A DNA stretch of 64,000 bases from Flavobacterium sp. LC2016-23 (GTDB lineage: Bacteria > Bacteroidota > Bacteroidia > Flavobacteriales > Flavobacteriaceae), in the NCBI RefSeq assembly GCF_009674775.1, contig NZ_WKKE01000002.1, positions 186,001 through 250,000 of the forward strand, in the 5' to 3' direction. Position numbers and translations under genes: made by a program. This document shows, in pieces, positions 1 through 7,797 of this stretch; the first letter of the stretch is position 1; each line of letters begins with the position of its first letter. The notes under the pieces are model-generated. The model had not been told where the DNA came from. It ran no database searches and was given only the letters and a program-made list of their open reading frames with translations.

Positions 1-1677
1 TTAAAAACAGCAATGCAATACTTGCCTTTGCCAAAAATCGATATTGCAATGAAGGAAACTTTGATGCTGGTGATCGATCTTTTGATTGAAAACGGTAACG
101 AAGCCGAAGCGGCTCAATTTTTAAAAACGCCAACGGATATCTTACGATACTTATGGTATAAAAATACGGGAATGTTACAGATCATTGAGCCAAAAACGAT
201 AGTGAAACGTGCGTCAAAAAACGCGCAGCATTTCCACTTTGTTTTAGATACAAGTGCGCAGGCAAGAATTGCTTCTCAAAAAGATTTGAAATTAAAATAT
301 TCCCGTAAAGAATGTTTGATGGTAGCCAATTGGTTGAATAATCTGGATATGGAAGCAGAAGCCATGTGCGAAATAATGCATCCGAAAAGAGGAATGTGGG
401 TTCGTTTTATCCGGGCGTTGCGTTTGGCAGAATACAGCAAAAGAAAAGGTTTTGAAAAATTAGCTCTTTTGATGGATGTGTTTTACAATCAGGTATACGA
501 CGTTTGGCAAAGCAAAGTGAACACGTCACGATTAAAATTTGATGCCGATAAAACATTTGCATTGCTGAAACAGCGTCCGGGATTGTTTGCGCGTTCCTTA
601 TTCTCCAATATGTTATGGTTTGGTGCAGACGAGACCATCGCACATTTTGAAGAAATCATCGATAAAGTTCCGGCCCGACTCGTGTTTACCTTAAATATGT
701 ATGCTCAGAATTACTTTGATAAAAACATGCACAGAAGTGTGAAACCTTTGGGTGGAACCAACAAACGAATTGAACCAAACGGTTTATTGAAATTGTACGA
801 TGAGCTGCAATTGGAAGCAATGAAAAATCAAATCGAAGAATTGTGTCTTTTGGCCATGAAAAAAAGATTTGCAGCTATTGCCAATACAAACAAAACGATC
901 TATATCGATCCGCAATTGTTTAATATTCCGGTTGCTATAGGAGATCGAAGCGATACCGTTCAGGATTTACCGGTTGCTTTAATGGGAACACGTTTCCCGA
1001 TTGAAGGCAACGAAGTACGATTGTTTATGCAATGGGGAAAGGATTTACCGGCACAGCATTTAGATATGGACTTAAGCTGTCATATCGCGTATGCAAACAG
1101 TACAGATATTTGTTCTTTCAGCCGACTGACTACAACAGGTTGTCAGCATAGTGGTGATATCCGAAGCATTCCGAATAAAATCGGAACCGCCGAATATATC
1201 AACATCAACATTGACGAATTGGCCAAAGCCGATGCCAAATTTGTAACTTTTACCTGCAACGCCTACAGCAACGGAAGCATCACGCCAAATCTTGTTGTCG
1301 GCTGGATGAACAGCAAATACCCGATGAATATCTCCGAGAAAACCGGAGTGGCATGCGATCCGTCATGTGTAGATCATCAGGTGCGTGTGACGCAAAACGT
1401 TGCCAAAGGTTTGGTTTTTGGAATTTTGGATGTAGCCAAAAGAGAAATCGTTTGGTTAGAGATGACTTTCGGAGGTCAGGTTGTGCAAGGTTTGGATTGT
1501 AAAGGAGTTCAGGCATTGTTGGCCAAACTAAGCAGCAAATTGAATATTGGTCGTTTATTACAACTTAAAGCGGAAGCACAAGGTTTAACAATCACCGAAA
1601 ATGAAATTGCTGATGAGATGTATACAGCGCAATGGGCTATGAATCCGGCAGCAGTAACACAATTATTAATTGATTAG
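1..1677 (+). CDS. TerD/MXAN_6230-like C-terminal domain protein (5' end missing)
   Basis: The reading frame is open from the first base of the window (L-K-T-A before the first Met at 13), so the true start lies upstream and at least 558 codons are seen. The first ~310 residues are helix-rich. The region after about residue 325 is beta-rich and contains LFMQWG, HLDMDLS, HSGDI, EYININID and FDI-type blocks. I associate this order with TerD-like domains and with the C-terminus of the MXAN_6230/SCO0854 RING-domain protein family; that is recognition from memory, not a search. No RING zinc ligands are visible, but the N-terminus is absent. It precedes the Hen1-Rnl-Pnkp1 operon on the same strand, separated by a 375-bp repeat-filled gap, so a shared stress role is inference. 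Function unknown. Confidence 0.5.
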   Translation, partial: LKTAMQYLPLPKIDIAMKETLMLVIDLLIENGNEAEAAQFLKTPTDILRYLWYKNTGMLQIIEPKTIVKRASKNAQHFHFVLDTSAQARIASQKDLKLKYSRKECLMVANWLNNLDMEAEAMCEIMHPKRGMWVRFIRALRLAEYSKRKGFEKLALLMDVFYNQVYDVWQSKVNTSRLKFDADKTFALLKQRPGLFARSLFSNMLWFGADETIAHFEEIIDKVPARLVFTLNMYAQNYFDKNMHRSVKPLGGTNKRIEPNGLLKLYDELQLEAMKNQIEELCLLAMKKRFAAIANTNKTIYIDPQLFNIPVAIGDRSDTVQDLPVALMGTRFPIEGNEVRLFMQWGKDLPAQHLDMDLSCHIAYANSTDICSFSRLTTTGCQHSGDIRSIPNKIGTAEYININIDELAKADAKFVTFTCNAYSNGSITPNLVVGWMNSKYPMNISEKTGVACDPSCVDHQVRVTQNVAKGLVFGILDVAKREIVWLEMTFGGQVVQGLDCKGVQALLAKLSSKLNIGRLLQLKAEAQGLTITENEIADEMYTAQWAMNPAAVTQLLID

Positions 1678-1990
1678 AGGAAAGGTACAAAGGCTCATAG
1701 AGGCATAGGTACAAAGGTTTTGTAGAGGCGCACTGCGGTGCGTCTTTGCAAAGTGTTTTACTAAAGTAAAACGCACCGTTTGTCATTTCGACGAAGGAGA
1801 AATCTTTGTGAGAAGCTCTACAAAGATTGGATTCTCGTTGCGGAGTTACTTGCGAAGATTTACCTCGTCTGTTCGCTATCGCTCGGGTCTCGTGCCTCGA
1901 AATGAAAAAAAATCATTTTAATCCATACAGTCTGTGGCTAAATAAAACCTTTGTCCCCATGAACCTTTGCAACTTTGTCCCTTAAAAAAA
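1678..1990. repeat. Composite intergenic repeat region
   Basis: This gap has no gene. It opens with CAAAGG-type units (GGTACAAAGG at about 1684 and 1709) and closes with the same unit inverted (CCTTTGTCCC, GAACCTTTGCAAC, about 1950-1982). Between them is an imperfect inverted repeat, GTCATTTCGACGAAGGAG at 1782 answered by CTCGAAATGA near 1897-1906, with an inner CTGTTCGCTATCGCTCGGG block. Related copies lie at 5499-5600 and 37757-37884. Confidence 0.75.
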
Positions 1991-2025
1991 AATACCTGCG
2001 CAAAATAACTGCGCACTGACAAAAC

Positions 2026-2033
2026 TATATTTG
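2026..2033 (+). promoter_or_regulatory. Putative -7 promoter element of hen1 operon
   Basis: TATATTTG fits the Bacteroidota -7 consensus TAnnTTTG and ends 19 bp before the hen1 start codon. No convincing TTTG -33 box sits 17-23 bp upstream. It implies the RNA repair genes can be transcribed separately from the upstream gene. Confidence 0.5.
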
Positions 2034-2052
2034 TCAAACAAAAGAAAACACA

Positions 2053-3330
2053 ATGATTATAAAACTTACATCAGAGAATAAATACTTTTTAGATATCCTT
2101 TATAAAAATCCAAATACGGATCAGGGACTTTATTTAAAAGAATTAAAAAACGGAATTGTAATCGGGAACGTTGTTTCTGCTAACGAATATCATTGTGTTT
2201 TTTTAGATGGCAAACATAGTTATTTGCCGGAAGAAGGAAACCAAATCGATTTTCAAAGTTATTGCAGTCCGTTACTGGCTTTGAATATGTCAACCGAATT
2301 TTTCAATCATTTGTATAAAGAAAGTGCAAGTTTAAGCGAAACAGTAATTTCCTGGCTTAGCAAAAATTATAATGAAGTGGATACTGAAAAATGTACCATC
2401 GAAGTGGCGACTTTTTTCATTGATTCCGGATGGTACAAGAATGATCGTTATCTTTTGTCGAAGTACATTGACGGAATTTCACTCAATCATAAAATTGGTA
2501 ATAATTACGAATTAAAGATCGAAGGTAAAACGGTGAGGGAAGCGTTGCAAAAATTCTCGCTTGTAGCTCTGTTTTCGCACTTCACCAATAAATATGCGGT
2601 TTACACCTATATAGATGATTATTTTATTCAAAAGCATATCACGATGTTAACCAATATTTCGGGCATTCCGTATTTCGTGTTTTATCTTTTTATAAAAAGA
2701 ATCATGCGTTCTCCGGTACAATTTGAGAAATTTAAACCACAGTTAGAAGCCTATTTTGATAATGAAGTGCAATTTGTATTTACCGACACACATCAGTCCC
2801 GAAAAGAATTTATTTGCAGTAAAATCAATTTTGAAGAACCTGTTTTAGACTTTGGCTGCGGTGAATTACAGTATTTTAAATTATTGCTTAAAAAAGGATT
2901 TACGCAGGAATATCATGCTTATGATGAAGTTAATTTTAAGCATATTGCAGATAAAATTACAGCAATAGAAAATGCAGATAATTTACGATGGATTGAAAGT
3001 TTGGAAGAAATAAAAGACTTTGAAGGTCAGGTGATTTTAAGCGAAGTAATTGAGCATAATTCGTTTGAAGAAGCAAAAGCACTATTGATCTGGATTCGCG
3101 ACAATACCAATTTTACCCAATTATTTGTGACAACACCGGATAAGGATTTTAATGTAAATTATGAAATGACAGAGGAATTCAGGCACGACGATCACGATTT
3201 TGAATTATCAAATTCGGAGTTTAGGGAATTGATCAATGAAATTTTTCCAAATCCCAAATCATTTTATGGCGTAGGAGATTGTGTAAAGGGAGTTTATCCA
3301 ACAAGTGCCGTAATCATTCAAAAAAAGTAA
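2053..3330 (+). CDS. hen1: 3'-terminal RNA ribose 2'-O-methyltransferase Hen1
   Basis: 425 residues. The C-terminal half is a Rossmann methyltransferase with SAM motif DFGCG (266-270). The Hen1-specific metal site is readable: E331, E334 and H335 in SEVIEHN, and H381 in the block FRHDDHDFEL that follows TTPDKDFN. These match bacterial Hen1, which methylates the 2'-OH at the 3' end of a cleaved RNA before sealing, protecting it from a second cut. Residues 1-240 correspond in position to the Hen1 N-terminal domain that in the known bacterial complex helps activate the ligase. The RNA ligase gene follows after 3 nt, then the kinase-phosphatase, so the three form one operon. The start is supported by the TATATTTG element 20 bp upstream. 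Confidence is high on the fold and metal motif. Confidence 0.9.
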   Translation: MIIKLTSENKYFLDILYKNPNTDQGLYLKELKNGIVIGNVVSANEYHCVFLDGKHSYLPEEGNQIDFQSYCSPLLALNMSTEFFNHLYKESASLSETVISWLSKNYNEVDTEKCTIEVATFFIDSGWYKNDRYLLSKYIDGISLNHKIGNNYELKIEGKTVREALQKFSLVALFSHFTNKYAVYTYIDDYFIQKHITMLTNISGIPYFVFYLFIKRIMRSPVQFEKFKPQLEAYFDNEVQFVFTDTHQSRKEFICSKINFEEPVLDFGCGELQYFKLLLKKGFTQEYHAYDEVNFKHIADKITAIENADNLRWIESLEEIKDFEGQVILSEVIEHNSFEEAKALLIWIRDNTNFTQLFVTTPDKDFNVNYEMTEEFRHDDHDFELSNSEFRELINEIFPNPKSFYGVGDCVKGVYPTSAVIIQKK

Positions 3331-3333
3331 AAG

Positions 3334-4518
3334 ATGTTAGACTATAGAGTAAGAAACAGAATAGAGTGGTTTTGCAAAAACAAGATAAACGATTTTTCGC
3401 CAACCATTTCACCGGCTCCAAAAAGCAAAACAAAAAATGAAATTGAAAGCATTGAGGAAGCGGTAAATTATTATTTGGGAAAAGGGGTAAACGAATTTGT
3501 AGTTCAGAAAAAATACATGGGTTCGTATTGCACAATCTACCTGAAAAGAAACATCGAAAAAACATATTTCGTTTCCCGAAACGGTTTTAAGATGGATCAT
3601 ATTGATGTAGACAAAGCAATAAACAGCCTAAAAGATCTGCATGCAAAAATGGTAACAGCTTTTCCGGATTTCGATACGATTTTGATTGCTTCAGAATTAT
3701 TGCCCTGGAAAGTTTTGGGAGCCGGATTAATCGAGAAGGAATTTACGGGATACTACGACGCTTTAAAAACACACAATGCCTATTTGCAGTCTTCAGGATT
3801 ACTTGAAAAACTGGAAAATGTAAAAGAATCGGAAGCGTTTACAACCTATATTTCTGATAAAAAACAACTTACCAGAAAAGAATTTGGCAGTAAACATAAA
3901 TCGCATATTGTGCGTCAGTACGAAGCTTTGGCAGCTGTAAAAATTCCGGATGTAGCAAAACAGGAAGAATCATTACAGGTTTTTAAAAATCAGATTGATA
4001 CTTTTGGAGATGAAGCCGAATTGCATTTTAAACCTTTTACGATCTTAAAAGTGGTCAATAGTTCTGGAAATGAGATATTGCCAAACAGCAATCTGACTTA
4101 TGAATTGGTAAACGATGATGTTTTTTTACATCTGGAAATTACGGATTTAAATAAAGAAGAAAAGCTCGGTGAGATTTATTCGTTTTTCGAAAAACTGACC
4201 TTTGACAATGAAGAAGGAATCATGATTAAACCGGTTAAGAATTACATTAAGAATTTGCCACCGTGTTTTAAAGTCAGAAACAATAATTATCTTACGATGA
4301 TCTACGGTGTCAATTTCCATCAGGATTTTGATCATTACTTAGAAAAAAGGAATGTAAGGAAGAAATTGGAGCAATCGATAAACGGTTGGGAAATCAATCA
4401 GAAAATGCTTCAGGTCCCGTATAAAGATTTAGAAGAAGAAAATTACCTCATACGTTTGTTGCTTTTAAAGCGAATCAATAACGAAGAAATAGAAAAAACA
4501 TTAGATCCAAGATTATAA
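3334..4518 (+). CDS. rnl: ATP-dependent RNA ligase of Pnkp1-Rnl-Hen1 complex
   Basis: 394 residues. Nucleotidyltransferase motif I is K60-Y-M-G, giving the lysine that would be adenylylated. A motif III-like stretch (ASELLPW) lies near 119-125, motif IV is EGIMIKP (294-300), and motif V is CFKVRNN with K313. The C-terminal ~80 residues are helical and charged. Stand-alone ligases of this type partner with a separate Pnkp1 and Hen1, unlike the single-chain Pnkp found elsewhere with Hen1. The role is to seal the 5'-phosphate and (2'-O-methylated) 3'-OH ends prepared by its neighbours. It starts 3 nt after hen1 and ends 13 nt before the kinase gene. Confidence 0.88.
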   Translation: MLDYRVRNRIEWFCKNKINDFSPTISPAPKSKTKNEIESIEEAVNYYLGKGVNEFVVQKKYMGSYCTIYLKRNIEKTYFVSRNGFKMDHIDVDKAINSLKDLHAKMVTAFPDFDTILIASELLPWKVLGAGLIEKEFTGYYDALKTHNAYLQSSGLLEKLENVKESEAFTTYISDKKQLTRKEFGSKHKSHIVRQYEALAAVKIPDVAKQEESLQVFKNQIDTFGDEAELHFKPFTILKVVNSSGNEILPNSNLTYELVNDDVFLHLEITDLNKEEKLGEIYSFFEKLTFDNEEGIMIKPVKNYIKNLPPCFKVRNNNYLTMIYGVNFHQDFDHYLEKRNVRKKLEQSINGWEINQKMLQVPYKDLEEENYLIRLLLLKRINNEEIEKTLDPRL

Positions 4519-4531
4519 TAAAATTCAGAAC

Positions 4532-5431
4532 ATGAAAAAGACACCAACCTTAACGATACTTGCAGGCTGTCCGGCATCAGGGAAAAGTACTTTCGCCGAG
4601 TGGAAAGTAAGAACTGAACCTAAAACAATGCGAATAAGCCGTGATGAAATCAGGTTTTCGCAATTTCAGGAAGCGATGGATCCTGCAGCCGAAAGTATGA
4701 TCTCGAAAATCGTTAACGGACAAATTAAAACGTTGCTTTCGAATGGATGGAATGTAATTCTGGATACTTGTAACGTGAAAACAGAATACCTCAAACAACC
4801 GATAAATGATTTTTCGGAAATGGCCAATATTGAATTTAAAGTGTTTGACTTACCGTTAGAAGAGCTTTTGACCCGAAATGAAAAGAGAGACCGAAAAGTT
4901 CCCAAAAAAGTGATTGAAAACATGTACCATCAATTGCAGAAAACAAAAGAAAAATTCGATTTTAAACCGATAAAGAAAGTGAACAAAAATTTGGAATACT
5001 GCACCCAAAACCCCAACCTGCCTAAAGCCATAATTTGTGACCTTGACGGAACCCTGGCCTTAATGAACGGGCGAAATCCTTTTGATGCCAGCAAATGCGA
5101 CGAAGACGAAATCAATACTCCGGTCGCGAATGTTCTGAGAAATTACAAAAAGTTGGGATATCAGATACTATTGGTTTCCGGAAGAGAAGACCGATACAAA
5201 GCACCGACCTTGCGTTTTCTCGAAAAACACGAAATCGAATACGATGACCTGATCATGCGTAAAACCCACGACAGCCGAAAAGATTCGATCATCAAAACCG
5301 AAATCTATCACGAGTTTATAAAAGACAAGTACTTTGTAGAATTCGTTTTAGACGACCGAAACCAGGTAGTAGATACCTGGAGAAATGACCTGAAATTACC
5401 TTGCTTCCAGGTGTATTATGGGGATTTTTGA
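4532..5431 (+). CDS. pnkp1: Polynucleotide 5'-kinase/3'-phosphatase Pnkp1
   Basis: 299 residues, about the length of T4 Pnkp and with the same domain order. The N-terminal kinase has P-loop GCPASGKST (12-20), the SRDEIR acidic/arginine motif (D38) and an arginine-rich lid (RNEKRDRK, about 115-122). The C-terminal half is a HAD phosphatase with ICDLDGT (nucleophile D170, acid D172), LVSGRED and LDDR. Expected role: remove a 3'-phosphate or 2',3'-cyclic phosphate and phosphorylate the 5'-OH left by an RNase, so that the adjacent ligase can act. It is the last gene of the operon; an inverted-repeat region follows. Confidence 0.92.
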   Translation: MKKTPTLTILAGCPASGKSTFAEWKVRTEPKTMRISRDEIRFSQFQEAMDPAAESMISKIVNGQIKTLLSNGWNVILDTCNVKTEYLKQPINDFSEMANIEFKVFDLPLEELLTRNEKRDRKVPKKVIENMYHQLQKTKEKFDFKPIKKVNKNLEYCTQNPNLPKAIICDLDGTLALMNGRNPFDASKCDEDEINTPVANVLRNYKKLGYQILLVSGREDRYKAPTLRFLEKHEIEYDDLIMRKTHDSRKDSIIKTEIYHEFIKDKYFVEFVLDDRNQVVDTWRNDLKLPCFQVYYGDF

Positions 5432-5436
5432 TTGGA

Positions 5437-5475
5437 AGATGCTAAGGTGCTAAGTTTCTAAGCAGCTAAGTTTTT
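5437..5475. repeat. CTAAG-type short repeat
   Basis: A run built from CTAAGTTTCTAAGCAGCTAAG units follows the pnkp1 stop codon. It is simple sequence without coding potential and adjoins the inverted repeat at 5499-5600. Confidence 0.5.
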
Positions 5476-5498
5476 AAAGTAATAATTTCTCATTTTGT

Positions 5499-5600
5499 GT
5501 CATTTCGACCAAAGGGAGAAATCACACAAGAAACTCCGATCCTAAAATCGCCAATCTTTGTCGAATTACTGGTGTGATTTCTCCCTTTGGTCGAAATGAC
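5499..5600. repeat. Perfect 29-bp-arm inverted repeat
   Basis: The arm 5499-5527 (starts GTCATTTCGACCAAAGG) is exactly answered by 5572-5600 (ends GGTCGAAATGAC) around a 44-nt loop. It lies between convergent-neutral genes and is the best-preserved copy of an interspersed family also seen at about 1782-1906 and 37757-37884. As RNA it would fold into a long hairpin. No transposase is present. Confidence 0.9.
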
Positions 5601-5610
5601 AAACTGTGTG

Positions 5611-5827
5611 TCAAAAACTTTGCGTCTTAGCGCCTTTGCGTGATTAAAAGAATTATCAAAAAGACTTGCGACTCTGCTCCCGATAGTCATCGGTATTGCG
5701 TGATCAAAAACAGACAAAAGAAAAGAACTTTGTCTCTTAACGCCTTCAAGGCAAAAAACAAATAATAATAAAGACTCAAAGCGGATAAACCTCTGAACCT
5801 TTGCCCCTTTGAGCCTTTGCAACTTTA
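5611..5827. repeat. CTTTG-unit repeat tract upstream of tatD
   Basis: This tract contains ACTTTGCGTCTTAGCGCC, later CTTTGTCTCTTAACGCC, and ends with CCTCTGAACC TTTGCCCC TTTGAGCC TTTGCAAC units just before tatD. The CTTTG units run in the same direction as the gene. No gene is seen here. Confidence 0.6.
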
Positions 5828-5834
5828 AAAATAA

Positions 5835-6635
5835 ATGAATACATACATAGACATAGGAATTAATTTAACCAATAAACAATTCCAAAACGACATAGACGAT
5901 GTCGTACAAGACGCACTCGATGCTGATGTAGAAAAAATGATACTCACCGGCACCAGCGTCCGAAATAGCGAAGCCTCGGCTGAAATCGCCCGACAATATC
6001 CCGGAGTACTGTGCGCAACAGCCGGAATTCACCCGCATGATGCGAAGAGTTTTGATGCGCAGAGCATTTCAAAACTGCGCCATTTATTAAAGCAGAAACA
6101 CGTAGTTTCAGTAGGCGAGTGCGGACTCGATTTTGATCGTGACTTTTCGCCCAGAAATGTACAGGAAAACTGTTACAAAGCCCAGTTAGAACTGGCGATT
6201 GAAGTCCAGAAACCTTTGTTCCTGCACGAAAGAGCCGCTTTTGCAAAGTTTATGGACATTACCAAAGACTATTTGCCGCAATTGCCAAAAGCAGTCGTGC
6301 ATTGTTTCACCGGAAGTCTGCCCGAAGCCAAAACCTATCTCGATAACGGATTCTATTTGGGTTTTACGGGAGCGATATCCGACAGTAAACGTTTTGAGCA
6401 TTTAAAAGAAGTGATACAATACGTACCGCTCGACCGAATGATGATCGAAACCGATGCGCCCTTCATGCTCCCGAAAAATGTACCCAACAGCCTCCTGAAA
6501 AAATACCACGAACGCCGTTGCGAACCCGCATTTCTGCCTTTTGTGGCGGGAACAGTGGCGCAGTTTAAAGGGATTTCTTTAGATAAAGTGGCGGAGGAAA
6601 CGAGTAGGAATGCTAAAAGTTTTTTTTGGATTTAG
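5835..6635 (+). CDS. tatD: TatD family metal-dependent hydrolase/DNase
   Basis: 266 residues, close to E. coli TatD. The N-terminus reads YIDIGINLTNKQF, matching the true TatD branch (DIGVNLTSSQF in E. coli) rather than the YcfH/YjjV branch, which has a DTHCHL-type HxH. Other metal and active-site blocks are GIHPHD, GECGLDFDRDF, LHERAAF, VHCFTG and IETDAPF. Known TatD enzymes are Mg-dependent 3'-5' exonucleases on single-stranded DNA and RNA, linked to DNA quality control. It is a single gene with a repeat tract before it and the Hachiman module after it. The start is at the edge of the repeat tract and gives a full-length protein. Confidence 0.92.
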   Translation: MNTYIDIGINLTNKQFQNDIDDVVQDALDADVEKMILTGTSVRNSEASAEIARQYPGVLCATAGIHPHDAKSFDAQSISKLRHLLKQKHVVSVGECGLDFDRDFSPRNVQENCYKAQLELAIEVQKPLFLHERAAFAKFMDITKDYLPQLPKAVVHCFTGSLPEAKTYLDNGFYLGFTGAISDSKRFEHLKEVIQYVPLDRMMIETDAPFMLPKNVPNSLLKKYHERRCEPAFLPFVAGTVAQFKGISLDKVAEETSRNAKSFFWI

Positions 6636-6738
6636 CGTTTTATAGCAGGTGTTAAATCTGTTAGGTATTGTTTAGAGATTTTATTTGTTGGCTTTTAAAT
6701 CAGGTGTTTGTACTGGGTTTAAAGGCTTTTTGTTTACT

Positions 6739-6746
6739 TATATTTG
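6739..6746 (+). promoter_or_regulatory. Candidate -7 element upstream of hamA
   Basis: TATATTTG matches TAnnTTTG 106 bp before hamA. No good -33 box is visible, and a weaker TATATTTA lies nearer the gene (about 6815). The 217-bp gap 6636-6852 otherwise holds only AT-rich sequence. Confidence 0.3.
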
Positions 6747-6852
6747 AAAGCGGAGATTATCTTTATGATCCAAATTGGACTTACGTAAAACCGTAAAAAT
6801 GTAATAATACTCTTTATATATTTACAAATAATAAATATCAAGCTAATGTTGG

Positions 6853-7797
6853 ATGGCAAAAAAAATTAACGAGATTGATTGGTTAAAACTTTTAAAAGTT
6901 GATAAGGATGTTTTTTTTAACTGGTTTACTTTAAATGAAGAAGAAATAATATCTGAAGAAGTAAAAATTAAATTTTATAGTTTAAAATGTAAGGATAATA
7001 AACCAGATATTGACGGTTTTATAAAACATTTGTATGGAGAAGTTGAAAAGTATGTTTTTGACGAAGAGGATATAAAAGAACTTACTGAAGATGGATACAT
7101 TCCTACTGAAAAAGCTTTAAGTTATTTTGGTGATATTGATCCTTTAACTGATGGTAGATATGGTGAACTAATGTTATATTTATTTGTTGAAGCTGCATTG
7201 CAAACACCAATGGTAGTTCATAAAATTGCTCAAACTTATAATAATAACGATCAAATTAAAGGATCAGATGGACTTTTTATTGGAAATATTAATAATAAGG
7301 CCACTATATTAATTGGAGAATCAAAAATGCGAAATAATTTTAATGTTTGCGTTAGTGATGTAATGGATTCATTAAAAAGATATATTAATAATTCAGGTGC
7401 AATAGATAGAGAATTAGAAGTTGCAAAAAAGCATTTAAGTAGAGATTTAAATAATTTGGATGAAAATGATTTAGATCTAATTTATCAAAGCCTTAGAACG
7501 AAACAAGAAGGATTTAAGGAATATAGCATTTGTTATCCTGCCTTTTTGATGTATCAAGAAGGAAAAATTGATAAAATAATAAATGGTGATTTAATAGAAG
7601 TGGAAAATCAAGTTTTGAAATTAATTAGATCAGTCAAAAATAGAAGATCACAATATGTTAAACAATCATTACCAGATATATCAGATATTACACTTGAATT
7701 CTTTATGATGCCCGTGCAGAATGTTAGCTCTTTTAGGGAAATGTGTTACCAAGTTTTCCACAATGGAAAAAAATTTAAAAGAGAGGAGAAAGAATGA
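6853..7797 (+). CDS. hamA: Hachiman HamA-like nuclease (DUF1837)
   Basis: 314 residues. The PD-(D/E)xK-type nuclease core of DUF1837 is readable: GRYGE (E105), KGSDG (D139), then GESK (E156 and K158). In Hachiman antiphage systems HamA degrades DNA when released or activated by the helicase HamB, killing or arresting infected cells. The gene overlaps hamB by ATGA (7794-7797), implying translational coupling. Base composition is clearly more AT-rich than in flanking housekeeping genes, and AAT/AAA/ATA codons dominate, which suggests recent acquisition. No integrase or attachment site is visible beside it. Confidence 0.85.
   Translation: MAKKINEIDWLKLLKVDKDVFFNWFTLNEEEIISEEVKIKFYSLKCKDNKPDIDGFIKHLYGEVEKYVFDEEDIKELTEDGYIPTEKALSYFGDIDPLTDGRYGELMLYLFVEAALQTPMVVHKIAQTYNNNDQIKGSDGLFIGNINNKATILIGESKMRNNFNVCVSDVMDSLKRYINNSGAIDRELEVAKKHLSRDLNNLDENDLDLIYQSLRTKQEGFKEYSICYPAFLMYQEGKIDKIINGDLIEVENQVLKLIRSVKNRRSQYVKQSLPDISDITLEFFMMPVQNVSSFREMCYQVFHNGKKFKREEKE

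Noticed and set aside
5490-5822. Minus-strand frame of 110 codons between pnkp1 and tatD
   Set aside because: It lies over inverted repeat and CTTTG-type repeats and gives a peptide without recognisable features.
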